DNA of 45,877 bases from Gammaproteobacteria bacterium (lineage in GTDB: Bacteria > Pseudomonadota > Gammaproteobacteria > Pseudomonadales > Azotimanducaceae_A). This document shows positions 9,406 through 18,615 of this stretch, one piece after another. Position numbers and translations under genes: made by a program. The stretch lies in assembly GCA_012960755.1 (NCBI GenBank), contig DUAT01000009.1, forward strand, positions 1 to 45,877. Direction: 5' to 3'. The notes beneath the pieces are model-generated. The model was given only the letters and a program-made list of their open reading frames with translations, did not search any database and had not been told where the DNA came from. Each line of letters opens with the position of its first letter. The stretch's first letter is position 1.

Positions 9406-10604
9406 TCGGTAAGCACGATGCTGCTTGACAGATCCCAGGAAATATAAACTTCTTCATCCCAGTCAATCGCCCGTTCAGCCAGGCGTTTTTGGTTCGGTGC
9501 GCTCACCTGCACCATATCCCCCGCCTCAGTTTTGACGCGATACACCGACAGATTGCCATAGTAGCCAATGTCCCACACGGTGCCTTTCAATACCGTCACT
9601 CTCGGGTCTTTTTCAGGTTCTTTCGAGATTGAGATCTTTTCCGGCCTGACCGCAACCCACACCTGATCCTGTTGTTTAATTTCTTTCGTCAGGGGCGCTT
9701 TCAATGCGGTATCCAATTTGCCCCCCTCAATCAACATATGGTCCTGTTGGAGGCTGCCGACTTTACCCTGGAACAGATTAATCGTCCCGAAAAAGTCAGC
9801 GACAAATCGGTTTACCGGGAATTCATAAATTTGATGGGGCGTCCCGGTCTGGATAAATTCACCTTCGTTCATGACTGCAATGCGAGTAGACAATGTCATC
9901 GCTTCTTCCTGGTCGTGAGTCACGACGATGAAGGTGATGCCCAATTGGTCCTGCAGATTCATGAGTTCAAACTGGGTCTGCTCGCGAAGTTTCTTGTCCA
10001 GCGCGGCGAGGGGTTCATCCAATAACAGAACCTTGGGTTTTTTAATCAGCGACCTGGCCAGTGCAACCCGTTGTCGTTGTCCACCAGACAATTGACCCGG
10101 CTTGCGACTCTTGAAATCTCTCAGTTGAACCAGGTCTAACATCTCTTCAACCCGACGTTCGATTTCGACTTTGGGGACACGCTCTTTTTTCAGTCCATAG
10201 GCGATATTTTTCTCGACTGTCATATGCGGGAAGACGGCATACGACTGAAACATCATATTGACGGGTCGATCGTAGGGTGGGATATGGGTCATATCAACAC
10301 CGTCAATCAGGATACGACCCGATGTGGGTGTCTCGAACCCGGCCAGCATACGGAGCAGGGTGGTCTTGCCACAACCCGACGCACCTAAAATGGCGAATAA
10401 CTCGCCCTCGTAGATATCCAGGCTGACATTGTCTACCACAGGGTTGCCATCGAACCGCTTGGTCAGTGATTCGATTCGAATGAACGGCACGGTATCCTTG
10501 TCCAGCCAGGGCGCATCCGATATCTTGTCAGACGCGGCCGTTCCCTGCTCTTTTGGTGGATGGTCCTCCGGTCCTTGTTCCTGCGGTAGATGTTCTTCAG
10601 TCAT
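9402..10604 (-). CDS. potG: Polyamine ABC transporter ATP-binding protein, PotG/PotA type
   Basis: This 400-residue ATPase contains Walker A GASGCGKTT, the Q-loop (MMFQSYAVFP), the ABC signature LSGGQRQRVALARSL, Walker B VLLLDEPLAALD and the switch His in FIVVTHDQEEA. A C-terminal TOBE-like domain (about 290-395) is present, as expected for the PotA/PotG subfamily. The first 38 residues are a low-complexity acidic and Pro-rich extension not needed for the fold. It energises PotH/PotI. The start is ATG 10604, with AGGAAAAAG about 14 bases upstream. It lies 64 bases downstream of potF and overlaps potH by 4 bases. Confidence 0.94.
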   Translation of the reverse strand: MTEEHLPQEQGPEDHPPKEQGTAASDKISDAPWLDKDTVPFIRIESLTKRFDGNPVVDNVSLDIYEGELFAILGASGCGKTTLLRMLAGFETPTSGRILIDGVDMTHIPPYDRPVNMMFQSYAVFPHMTVEKNIAYGLKKERVPKVEIERRVEEMLDLVQLRDFKSRKPGQLSGGQRQRVALARSLIKKPKVLLLDEPLAALDKKLREQTQFELMNLQDQLGITFIVVTHDQEEAMTLSTRIAVMNEGEFIQTGTPHQIYEFPVNRFVADFFGTINLFQGKVGSLQQDHMLIEGGKLDTALKAPLTKEIKQQDQVWVAVRPEKISISKEPEKDPRVTVLKGTVWDIGYYGNLSVYRVKTEAGDMVQVSAPNQKRLAERAIDWDEEVYISWDLSSSIVLTE

Positions 10605-10668
10605 TGTTGTTTTCTTTTTCCTGGTCCGTCCAAACCGGCTGTTCTAAAGCCACTTAATCAAAACTTCC

Positions 10669-11781
10669 CTAAAGGCCGGATTTGACCCTGGTCCAAACTC
10701 TTGATCGCAATCGTTCTTGTTTTGGCATGAGTATTTTGCCCGCGTATAACCGATCCAATACAGGATCGCCGGGATAAATCGCCGGATCAGAGGTTATTTC
10801 CGGATTGACCAATGCAGTCGCCGGAATATTGGCGTTTGCATAGCCTGTAAAATTTGAAATGTCTGCAATCACACCAGGCCTCAATAAATAGTCCAGAAAC
10901 AGATACGCATTCTCAATATGCGGCGCGTCAGCGGGAACAAACAAAAGATCAAACCAGATCAGGGATCCTTCCGTCGGTATATTAAAACGAAAATCTACCT
11001 CAATACCGGCTTCCCGAGCTCGCATCGAGGCAACCGAATAGTCCCCGGACCAGCTCATCGCAATACAAACTTCCTTACTTGGTAAATCAATCATCATTTT
11101 CGTTGAACTAAAGTACTTGATATAAGGTCGAATGGAGCGGAGCAAATTCTCCGCTGCCTTAAGGTGCACCGGTTCGATGGAATCTGCGTTGTAACCCAGG
11201 TAAATCAATGCCAGGGGAATAACTTCTGTCGGAGAATCGAGCAAGGTCACACCACAGTCGGCAAATTTCGACACTGTTTCCGCATCAAACACCAGCGCTG
11301 CGCTATCAAACGGCGCGTCCTGCATACGCTCGGCAATCATGTCGAAGTTGTAAGAGAATCCGGTCGTGCCCCACATATAGGGTACGCCGTATTGATTGCC
11401 CGGATCGTATTGTGCCACTGACTTCAACAGTGCCTGATCCAGATTGTTCCAGTTAGATAACTTGTCCCTGTCCAGACGTTGGTAGATACCCACTGGTATC
11501 AGCCGAGAAGAGAACCCGGCGCTATGAAGCACGACATCATAACCAGAATTGCCAGCCATCAGTTTTGCATCAACGATCTCGCTGGTGTCATAGACGTCGT
11601 AATTTACCTTGATGCCATACTCTCGCTCAAAATCTTCAAGCGTGGTCTCACCAATGTAGTCCGCCCAGTTGTATACATTCAGTACGGCTTCGGCGTTTTC
11701 TTCAGCGAAAACAGATACTGATTGCCCCAGCAGAAGGAGCAACCCCCCCAGGGTTGTCAATCGGGTCATTCGATCACTCAT
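10669..11781 (-). CDS. potF: Periplasmic polyamine-binding protein, PotF/PotD type
   Basis: I start at ATG 11781 (370 residues). This gives a signal peptide with hydrophobic core TLGGLLLLLGQSVSVFA and leaves the mature protein starting near EENAEAVLNVYNWADYIG, the classic PotF/PotD opening. The longer frame to 11838 would need a TTG start and adds an unlikely leader. Further family blocks are GYDVVLHSAGF, GVPYMWGTTGFSYN and MSWSGDYSVASMRARE. The protein delivers putrescine- or spermidine-like amines to PotGHI. It is the first gene of the pot operon and is read divergently from the flavoprotein operon, separated by the longest gap in the window. This supports joint regulation of amine uptake and breakdown. 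Exact ligand specificity cannot be told from sequence. Confidence 0.92.
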   Translation of the reverse strand: MSDRMTRLTTLGGLLLLLGQSVSVFAEENAEAVLNVYNWADYIGETTLEDFEREYGIKVNYDVYDTSEIVDAKLMAGNSGYDVVLHSAGFSSRLIPVGIYQRLDRDKLSNWNNLDQALLKSVAQYDPGNQYGVPYMWGTTGFSYNFDMIAERMQDAPFDSAALVFDAETVSKFADCGVTLLDSPTEVIPLALIYLGYNADSIEPVHLKAAENLLRSIRPYIKYFSSTKMMIDLPSKEVCIAMSWSGDYSVASMRAREAGIEVDFRFNIPTEGSLIWFDLLFVPADAPHIENAYLFLDYLLRPGVIADISNFTGYANANIPATALVNPEITSDPAIYPGDPVLDRLYAGKILMPKQERLRSRVWTRVKSGL

Positions 11782-12149
11782 TACATTCCAGGCTATCACA
11801 ACCAGTGTAGTGTCCTGCATAGACAGCACTTTAAGCAAGTCGCAAAATGCCTGATGAATCGGGGTTTAGGGGCAGTATATTTGCTGTTGTTGCCCGACTT
11901 GTCCATGCCTATAGGGATAAATGAGTAGTTCCTTTTTATTCAATATAGTGAAGGTCAAATTCTTACCGTGGCATGGACGGATCCTCTCATTCCGGGGTGA
12001 CAAAAGCACATGCCAGCAAAGCGAAACATGAGCCGCTCGAGTACCCACTTCAAAAAGGGTATGAACGTGGGTGGGGTGTTTCTCCTCTGTTCTTGAATGA
12101 TAGAGAACCCTTAGAGCAACAAACTGAATAAACATCAGGGAAATGCAGA
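11782..12149. promoter_or_regulatory. 368-base divergent intergenic region between potF and the flavoprotein operon
   Basis: No convincing gene is found here; the short frames are unsupported. The region must contain the back-to-back promoters of the pot operon (minus) and the 12150-21470 operon (plus). A perfect 9-base inverted repeat, GTCCATGCC at 11901-11909 and GGCATGGAC at 11970-11978, lies inside it, and CCTATAGG (11907-11914) is a small palindrome. I looked for a glycine-riboswitch-like fold because of the downstream GcvT gene and did not see its conserved core. Confidence 0.55.
11901..11978. repeat. 9-base perfect inverted repeat, arms 60 bases apart
   Basis: GTCCATGCC (11901-11909) and its exact complement GGCATGGAC (11970-11978) flank an AT-rich 60-base stretch in the potF/flavoprotein intergenic region. 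It could be a paired regulator-binding site (looping) or a long-range stem in a leader RNA. A chance match of this length cannot be excluded. Confidence 0.4.
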
Positions 12150-13766
12150 GTGAAAAAGTACGACGCGATTGTCATTGGCGCGGGCCACAACGGGCTGGCC
12201 AATGCAGCATATCTCGCCAAGGCCGGTCTTGACGTAATCGTGGTTGAAAAAAACGAGTACATCGGCGGCGCCACGGTCAGTCGTGAATTACACGAGGGAT
12301 GGAAATATTCCAACTGCTCTTACGTCTGCAGCCTGCTGAGACCAGAAATCACCCGGGACCTGAACCTGCCGAAATTCGGGCTTCAAGTCATCCCTTATGT
12401 GGGTGGTGTTACCTTTAAACGTGATGGTGGCTATTTCGGTAACTACGAGGATCACGAACGCCAGTATCGGGAAATGGCACGGCATTCCAAGCGAGATGCT
12501 AACGCCTACGAGCGCTACACGGCTGACGTCACCAAACAAACCCGATTCATTCGCCCGTTCCTGATGCGAACACCACCCGACCCCACGTCTTTTAAGCCAA
12601 GGGATATCAGGGAAATGCTATTTTTCGCCAAGTCATTTTACAACCTGGGTGAAAAGGTGCTGGGCGACGCCCTGCGGTTCTGGACCATGAGTATCGGCGA
12701 TTTCCTTGATGAATATTTCGAGACAGATGTCATCAAGGCTCATCTCGCCGGGAGCGGTATTATCGGGACTGCGCTGGGTGTTTATTCTCCTGGCACCGCC
12801 TACGTGTTACTGCACCACTACATGGGCGAGGTCGACGGCTCGGTTGGTGCCTGGGGATTTGCCCGGGGCGGCATGGGTTCTGTGTCCAGGGCACTGGCTG
12901 ACGCGTTCCAATCCTTTGGTGGAGAAATAAAAACCGAAGCTGAAGTGGATCATATCCTGGTGAAGCCTCGCGGCGTCGAGGGTGTCGTGCTCGCCAACGG
13001 GGACGAACTCTACGCCGATATAGTCGTATCAAACCTGGACCCTAAACGGACCTTCCTTAACATTATGCAGGAAGATGACTTACCGGCATCGATTGTAAAA
13101 CAGGCCAGAAACTTCAAGATCCGGGGCTCGTCCGGCAAACTGAACATAGCCCTGGACGGCCTGCCAACCTTCCGCGGTCTGCCGCAAAAAAGCCCATTAA
13201 TGACCGGTGACCTGCATTTTATCGATTCCATGGAACGTATGGAGAGAGCCTACGATGACTGGAAAAACGGCACCTGGTCACAGGATCCCTATGTAGACAT
13301 GCTGATCCCGACCCAGGTGGACCCGACCATGGCACCCACGGGCAAGCATGTGATGAGTGTTTTCGTCCAATATGCACCGCCAAAACTCGCCACAGGAGCC
13401 TGGACTGATGATGATCGTGAAGCATTCGGTAAAACGGTGATCGACCAGATCGGTAGTTACAGTCCCGATTTCAAGGACCTAATTCTTCACGCAGAAATCA
13501 GAACCCCGCAAGATATCGAGAACGAGATTGGCCTGACCGAGGGTAATATTTTCCAAGGAGAGCTGACATTTGATCAACTTTTATTTAACCGGCCATTCCC
13601 AGGTTATGCCCAGTATCGCGGACCTGTCAATGGGATGTACATGTGTTCTTCGGGTACTCATCCCGGCGGCGGTGTCATGGCAGCACCCGGTGCTAATTCG
13701 GCCAGGGAAATCCTGATGGACCTGAATAAGCCATCATCCGTTCCCGAGGCATATCCAGATGACTGA
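12150..13766 (+). CDS. PYROXD2/CrtI-like FAD oxidoreductase, cassette 1 subunit A
   Basis: This 538-residue flavoprotein starts at GTG 12150, with AGGGAAA upstream. The N-terminal Rossmann motif is VIGAGHNGLANAAYLAKAG (G10, G12, G15), followed by VVEKNEYIGGAT. The C-terminal FAD signature is MCSSGTHPGGGVMAAPGAN. Overall it matches the phytoene-desaturase-related PYROXD2 group, not true carotenoid enzymes. Members oxidise C-C or C-N bonds with FAD; the substrate is unknown. It is the first gene of a six-gene operon, and its last 8 bases overlap the start of subunit B. A close paralogue with the same C-terminal features (ending PEAYPDD here, PEDFGDD there) lies at 32706-34319 in an equivalent cassette. 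The context (polyamine importer, GcvT-like partner) suggests an amine substrate. Confidence 0.88.
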   Translation: MKKYDAIVIGAGHNGLANAAYLAKAGLDVIVVEKNEYIGGATVSRELHEGWKYSNCSYVCSLLRPEITRDLNLPKFGLQVIPYVGGVTFKRDGGYFGNYEDHERQYREMARHSKRDANAYERYTADVTKQTRFIRPFLMRTPPDPTSFKPRDIREMLFFAKSFYNLGEKVLGDALRFWTMSIGDFLDEYFETDVIKAHLAGSGIIGTALGVYSPGTAYVLLHHYMGEVDGSVGAWGFARGGMGSVSRALADAFQSFGGEIKTEAEVDHILVKPRGVEGVVLANGDELYADIVVSNLDPKRTFLNIMQEDDLPASIVKQARNFKIRGSSGKLNIALDGLPTFRGLPQKSPLMTGDLHFIDSMERMERAYDDWKNGTWSQDPYVDMLIPTQVDPTMAPTGKHVMSVFVQYAPPKLATGAWTDDDREAFGKTVIDQIGSYSPDFKDLILHAEIRTPQDIENEIGLTEGNIFQGELTFDQLLFNRPFPGYAQYRGPVNGMYMCSSGTHPGGGVMAAPGANSAREILMDLNKPSSVPEAYPDD

Positions 13767-15324
13767 TACCAATCAATTTGATGTGGTGGTCATCGGAGCT
13801 GGACACAATGGCCTGGTGAGCGCAGCCTACCTGGCCGAATCAGGGTTGAAAGTACTGGTGCTGGAATCCTCAGGCACCATTGGTGGCGCAGCCCGCACTT
13901 GTGAATTCAGCGAGGGCTATCGGGTTTCAGAGTGTGCACATCTTGTCTATGCACTGCATCCCACCATCGTCAGGGATTTGAAGCTGACGAATTATGGCTT
14001 GAGGTATGCCGCGACCGATCTCGGCACTATCTCTCTGGGGAGCGATGGCTTGCACGTCTTAATCAAAGGAGACTCAGTCAGCGGTGATATTTCCTATGAG
14101 GATGCGGATAGCTATCGGAAATTTCGATCCAAAATGATCAAGTTCTGTCAGGTGTTCGCCACTACCCTTGAACATCAACCGCCGAGACTGATGAACGGCT
14201 CCCTGGGAGATAAATTGTCACTGTTAAAGCTAGGCTGGCAGGTCAGAAAACTGGGCAAGACAGATATGCAAGAGCTGCTTCGCATCGGTTCGATTAACAT
14301 CTACGATGTGCTTGAAGAAAGGTTTGACAACCAACTTCTCAAAGGGGCATTGTGCCTCGATGCGGTACTCGGGTCTCATACTGGTCCGCGCTCTCCAAAC
14401 ACCGTTTTGGCGTATCTGTATCGACATGTTGGCGAAACCTTTGGTTTTAATGGGCCATCTATCCCATTGGGCGGTATGGGGACCGTGGTCGAGGCTATTG
14501 CGGCGTCTGCAAAATCGTCAGGCGCAGAGCTGCGTACGAGCAGCAAAGTCGAGAAGATCCTCACGGAGGGTTCCAAAGTGGTTGGCGTGAGGCTTGAAAC
14601 CGGAGAAGAGATAAAAACCCATACCGTGGTTTCCAACGCAGATCCCAGGGCTACATTTTCATCGCTGGTGGGTTACCCTCAACTGGATACTGAATTTTCC
14701 CGGCGCGTTCATAATATTCGCATGAAAGGCAACACCGCCAAGCTGCACCTGGCCCTGGACAGCCGACCCCGGTTTACCGGCGTCGGTGAAAGTGAAACAG
14801 GCAACCGGCTGGTAATAGCGCCTGATTCTGACTATGTGGAGCGAGCTTTTAACCACGCCAAGTACAAAGAGTATTCGGACAAACCTATTGTCGAAATAAG
14901 CATCCCGAGCATCCATGACTCGACCCTCGCGCCTGCCGGTAAACACGTTCTGTCAGCCGTGGTTCAGTACGCGCCACATAACCTCCAGCAAGGCTGGTCC
15001 CAGGCAAGTGATACGTTCAAGAACCTGTTAATCGACCTGATCGAAGACTATGCGCCTGGTATCAGGCAACAGATTGTAGCCAGCGAGCTGTTAACACCTG
15101 CTGATATTGAATCTCGGTTTGGAACCACCAACGGTCACTGGCACCACGGTGAGCTGGCTCTGGATCAATTTCTAATGTTAAGACCCTTCCCCGGCATGAG
15201 CCAGTACGCGACACCTGTTCATGGTCTGTATCATTGCAGTGCCGGGTCACACCCGGGCGGCAATGTGTTGGGAATGGTAGGTCGTAACTGCGCCCGGGCT
15301 GTCATTAAAAGGGGGGACAGATAA
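13759..15324 (+). CDS. PYROXD2/CrtI-like FAD oxidoreductase, cassette 1 subunit B
   Basis: This 521-residue protein starts at ATG 13759 inside the end of subunit A. The dinucleotide-binding motif VVIGAGHNGLVSAAYLAESG (G13, G15, G18) and the C-terminal block HCSAGSHPGGNVLGMVGRN identify the same flavoprotein family as subunit A, but the middle differs (ECAHLVYALHPTIVRDL in place of NCSYVCSLLRPEITRDL). The two are therefore distinct subunits, not recent copies, and the 8-base overlap suggests 1:1 synthesis, possibly a heterodimer. Its stop overlaps the GcvT start by one base (TAATG). The counterpart in cassette 2 is 31112-32713. The substrate is unknown; an amine or N-methyl compound is inferred from context. 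Confidence 0.87.
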   Translation: MTDTNQFDVVVIGAGHNGLVSAAYLAESGLKVLVLESSGTIGGAARTCEFSEGYRVSECAHLVYALHPTIVRDLKLTNYGLRYAATDLGTISLGSDGLHVLIKGDSVSGDISYEDADSYRKFRSKMIKFCQVFATTLEHQPPRLMNGSLGDKLSLLKLGWQVRKLGKTDMQELLRIGSINIYDVLEERFDNQLLKGALCLDAVLGSHTGPRSPNTVLAYLYRHVGETFGFNGPSIPLGGMGTVVEAIAASAKSSGAELRTSSKVEKILTEGSKVVGVRLETGEEIKTHTVVSNADPRATFSSLVGYPQLDTEFSRRVHNIRMKGNTAKLHLALDSRPRFTGVGESETGNRLVIAPDSDYVERAFNHAKYKEYSDKPIVEISIPSIHDSTLAPAGKHVLSAVVQYAPHNLQQGWSQASDTFKNLLIDLIEDYAPGIRQQIVASELLTPADIESRFGTTNGHWHHGELALDQFLMLRPFPGMSQYATPVHGLYHCSAGSHPGGNVLGMVGRNCARAVIKRGDR

Positions 15325-16508
15325 TGTCGGACCAAATCCCGCCACGCCTGATGCAAACACCTTTTCATTCACGAATCGCCACCGCCTGTGAACTCAATCA
15401 ATGGGAAGACTGGAAGGGCTATACCACGCCTTCTGCGTTTACCAATGTGGAACTTGAATATTTTGCGATGCGTAATTCCGCCAGCATCTTTGACCTGACC
15501 CCAATGACAAAATACCGAATCACAGGCCCTGACGCCCATGCCTACCTGGATCGGCTGGTCACCCGTAATCTTGGCAAACTAAAGCCAGGCAGGGTGACTT
15601 ATACAGCCTGGTGCAATGATGCAGGCCAGGTGATTGATGACGGCACAATATTTCGAATCTCACGCGATAGCTTCATTCTCTGTTCCCAGGAACGCCACCT
15701 GGACTGGCTGGAATGGTCTGCACTCGGCTTTAATGTAAGCATAGAGGATGAGACCGACCGTATTGCTGCATTGTCATTCCAGGGTCCTTCAACCTGTACA
15801 ATCCTGAAAAATATGGGTCTGTATGGCATCGAGAACCTCAAGCCCTTTGACCTGACTCACTATCCGTTCGAGCAATCCGAGCTGATGGTTTCTAGAACAG
15901 GATTTACCGGTGACTTAGGTTACGAGCTCTGGGTTGATCCGGACCAGGCTGAAAAATTATGGGACCGCCTTATGGATGCGGGCGAGCAATTTGATACCAA
16001 GCCCGCCGGATCCGAAGCCCTGCAGATCGCCAGAATTGAGGCGGGGTTTCTCCAGGCAGGCGCTGATTTTGTGCCCGCTGAACAGGAGGTTCGGGCGGGA
16101 CGATCCAGATCACCCTATGAGTTGGGCCTGGGCTGGCTGGTGCACCTGAAAAAATCTCACTTTAATGGCAAGCAAGCATTACAACTGGAGAAACGGAAGG
16201 GCTCTCGTTATCGTTTTGTGAAGCTGGATGTGGCGGGAAACAAACCGGCTGAACATTCGTTTATCTACAATCGGCACCACAAGGTTGTCGGTACCGTCAC
16301 ATCAGCAGCATGGGTACCCACGGCGAAGAGGAATGTTGCTTTTGCTTCACTGGAGATGCCATGGGGTAAACCCGGTGATGAACTGACCGTCGAAATCTAC
16401 TATTTACGTGAACTGAAATGGTCCCGCGTCATGGAAAAATGTACGGTCATTGAAGGCGCAGTCTTTGATCCGGAGAGACGCCACGCAACTCCACCAACCT
16501 GCCAATAG
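15324..16508 (+). CDS. GcvT-like tetrahydrofolate-dependent aminomethyltransferase, cassette 1
   Basis: This 394-residue protein of the glycine-cleavage T-protein superfamily has ATG at 15324 behind AGGGGGGACAG. The folate-binding N-terminal region includes FDLTPMTKYRITGPDA (56-71) and WCNDAGQVIDDGTIF (96-110), with Asp residues at the place where GcvT binds folate. SRTGFTGDLGYELWV is the conserved middle motif. Superfamily members take a methylene or methyl group from an amine or sulfonium and hand it to THF (GcvT, DMGDH/SARDH C-terminal domain, DmdA). Standing alone directly after two FAD oxidases, it resembles the GcvT half of dimethylglycine or sarcosine dehydrogenase encoded as a separate subunit. 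No other glycine-cleavage genes are nearby, so a housekeeping GcvT role is unlikely. A paralogue is at 29860-31110. Confidence 0.88.
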   Translation: MSDQIPPRLMQTPFHSRIATACELNQWEDWKGYTTPSAFTNVELEYFAMRNSASIFDLTPMTKYRITGPDAHAYLDRLVTRNLGKLKPGRVTYTAWCNDAGQVIDDGTIFRISRDSFILCSQERHLDWLEWSALGFNVSIEDETDRIAALSFQGPSTCTILKNMGLYGIENLKPFDLTHYPFEQSELMVSRTGFTGDLGYELWVDPDQAEKLWDRLMDAGEQFDTKPAGSEALQIARIEAGFLQAGADFVPAEQEVRAGRSRSPYELGLGWLVHLKKSHFNGKQALQLEKRKGSRYRFVKLDVAGNKPAEHSFIYNRHHKVVGTVTSAAWVPTAKRNVAFASLEMPWGKPGDELTVEIYYLRELKWSRVMEKCTVIEGAVFDPERRHATPPTCQ

Positions 16509-16518
16509 ATTGCAACCC

Positions 16519-18615
16519 ATGACACCCCTGGAGCCCCTGTTATGCCCAGCTTCTATCGCGGTATTGGGTGCATCGCAAAGAAAAGGCTCAGTCGGCAATG
16601 AGGTAGTACTGAACCTGATGAACGGTAAATATGCAGGGCAACTCTTCCCGGTCAACCCCCGCTATGAACTTGTCGAGACCCATCATTGTTATCCAACCCT
16701 GGATGATCTGCCGATTACCGTAGACCATGTGATTCTCACTGTTGGGGACGAAAATATCGAATCCGCATTAGTTTCAGCCATAGCACACGGTGCCAGGGCC
16801 TGTACCATATTCACCAACCTTTTCCTGGATTCGGACGAGGAACCCGGACTAAAAACAAGAATCTCAAACCTCGCAAAAGAAGCGGGCATTGCGTTGTTGG
16901 GCGGAAACAGTATGGGATTTTATAATTTCGTGAATAGTGTCTGGGTTTGTGGGTTTGCCACCCGGTCTCACTCTGCTACGGGTAATGTCGCGCTTATCAG
17001 TCAATCCGGCTCGGGCATGGCGGGTATCCTGGATGCGGAAGAGAGAATCAATTTCAATTTCGCCGCATCAACAGGCCAGGAACTCATTCTCGGCCTGGAG
17101 GACCTACTGCTGTACGCCATCGACCTGCCTTCAACCCGGGTTGTAGGTCTGTTTATGGAAACCTGCCGTAAACCTCTACTGCTGCTACAGGCACTGGAAA
17201 AAGCAAAGGCCCGGCGGATTCCAATCGTCGCAATCAAGGTGGGAAAATCGGAGCTGGCTGCCGAGCTGGGTGTTTCCCATTCCGGCGCACTCGCTGGGCG
17301 CGATGACGTATTCGAGGCTGTGTTTGACAGGTATGGCGTACAACGTGTCGCTGACATGAATCAGCTTGCGACAGCCCTCATCATGTTTGCGCAACCGCAC
17401 AAGGTTTCAACCGGCGGTCTTGCAACGATCCACGATTCAGGTGGAGAAAGACAATTATTGGCGGACCTGGCATCTGAGCTCAATGTTCAACTGGCCGTGC
17501 TAAACAAACACAGTCAATCAGAACTCGACAAGGTTCTAGAGCCAGGGATGCCTGCTGTGAATCCGTTAGATGCCTGGAACAAAGGCGGATCAGACGCTGA
17601 TGAGATCATGTCTAGGAGCTTTTCTATTCTCATGTCAGACCCGGATACCGCCTTCGGCGCGGTCGTCATGGACCGAGGCCCGGGCGGTCTTATTCACCAG
17701 GAATATCGTGATTATCTCACCGCCGCTCATCAAGCGTCTGCAAAGCCTGCTTTTCTGGTCACCAACCATCAGGGAGTGGGTAACGATAAGCTGGCCATCG
17801 ACATGACCAGGGCAGGGTTTCCGGTACTCGACAGCCTTCCGGCTTTTCTGGTCGGTGCCCGATGCTTGATAGATTATCGGGATTACTTCATCGTCGACAT
17901 TTCCATGCAACCTCGACTTCCTGAAAAAACCACGGCCCGCTGGAATCGGCATTTCGCTCAGAAACCTGCAACCAGTGAGTATATCGCCGCTAAATGGTTA
18001 TCGGAGTGTGGTATTCCAATGTCGGTTTCCTACGAGGTGACCAGTACTACGGACCTGCAGTTGTTGTCTAACAAACTGACATTCCCCACTGTGCTGAAAA
18101 CAGCTGAGCCAGGCATCGTTCATAAATCAGCAGCAGGTGGGGTGAAACTTGATATTGAAACCCCCCAGGCGCTGGAACTCGCGTTTCAGCAGCTTTCCAC
18201 TCAATTTGGACCCAATGCCATCGTTGCATCGATGGATTCCGAACCGGGTCTTGAAATGATCCTGGGGTCGATTGACGACAGTGAATTTGGTCCCGTCGTG
18301 ATTATGGGATTAGGCGGCACGCAAACTGAACTGCTAAGCGATGCAGTGATGGTTTTACCACCTTTTGGTGCCGGTGCCGCTAAACATGCAATCAGCAAAT
18401 TAAGGCACCATGACCTGTTCGATAATCCTTCCAGAAAGGCAAAGGGTCTACCTTCATATGACATAGACCACTTCTGTCATATAGCAGCAATATTCTCGAT
18501 GATTGTTGTTGAATTCTCCGATGTCTTTTCTGAAATTGAGATCAATCCCATCAAAGTGCTTGAAAAGGGTTGTTTAGGTCTTGACGCCCTGGTGGTTATG
18601 AGGAATGTGTCATGA
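16519..18615 (+). CDS. NDP-forming acyl-CoA synthetase (acetyl-CoA synthetase ADP-forming family)
   Basis: This 698-residue protein from ATG 16519 is chosen over a TTG at 16450 that would run into the GcvT gene. The order of domains is CoA-binding Rossmann (IAVLGASQRKGSVGNEV), succinyl-CoA-ligase-like domains with VALISQSGSGMAG and the candidate phosphohistidine at H254 in GVSHSGALAGRDD, then an ATP-grasp domain with HKSAAGGVKLDI and VIMGLGGTQTELL. This family interconverts acyl-CoA plus NDP plus phosphate with the free acid plus NTP; in catabolic clusters it activates a carboxylate. It follows the GcvT gene by 10 bases and overlaps the hydratase gene by 4, so it is in the same operon. It would activate a carboxylic product of the flavoprotein step (inference). 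Confidence 0.88.
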   Translation: MTPLEPLLCPASIAVLGASQRKGSVGNEVVLNLMNGKYAGQLFPVNPRYELVETHHCYPTLDDLPITVDHVILTVGDENIESALVSAIAHGARACTIFTNLFLDSDEEPGLKTRISNLAKEAGIALLGGNSMGFYNFVNSVWVCGFATRSHSATGNVALISQSGSGMAGILDAEERINFNFAASTGQELILGLEDLLLYAIDLPSTRVVGLFMETCRKPLLLLQALEKAKARRIPIVAIKVGKSELAAELGVSHSGALAGRDDVFEAVFDRYGVQRVADMNQLATALIMFAQPHKVSTGGLATIHDSGGERQLLADLASELNVQLAVLNKHSQSELDKVLEPGMPAVNPLDAWNKGGSDADEIMSRSFSILMSDPDTAFGAVVMDRGPGGLIHQEYRDYLTAAHQASAKPAFLVTNHQGVGNDKLAIDMTRAGFPVLDSLPAFLVGARCLIDYRDYFIVDISMQPRLPEKTTARWNRHFAQKPATSEYIAAKWLSECGIPMSVSYEVTSTTDLQLLSNKLTFPTVLKTAEPGIVHKSAAGGVKLDIETPQALELAFQQLSTQFGPNAIVASMDSEPGLEMILGSIDDSEFGPVVIMGLGGTQTELLSDAVMVLPPFGAGAAKHAISKLRHHDLFDNPSRKAKGLPSYDIDHFCHIAAIFSMIVVEFSDVFSEIEINPIKVLEKGCLGLDALVVMRNVS

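Noticed and set aside
11782..12149. Glycine riboswitch upstream of the GcvT-containing operon
   Set aside because: The conserved glycine-aptamer core and tandem arrangement were not visible; only short inverted repeats were found.
12150..15324. Carotenoid (phytoene desaturase) biosynthesis genes
   Set aside because: The fold is shared, but no other crt genes are present, and the sequences look like the PYROXD2 group in an amine-catabolic setting.
15324..16508. DMSP demethylase DmdA or housekeeping GcvT
   Set aside because: Both belong to the superfamily, but there are no gcvH/gcvP or dmd genes nearby, and tight linkage to flavoproteins favours a demethylase-partner role. Specific identity is not supported.
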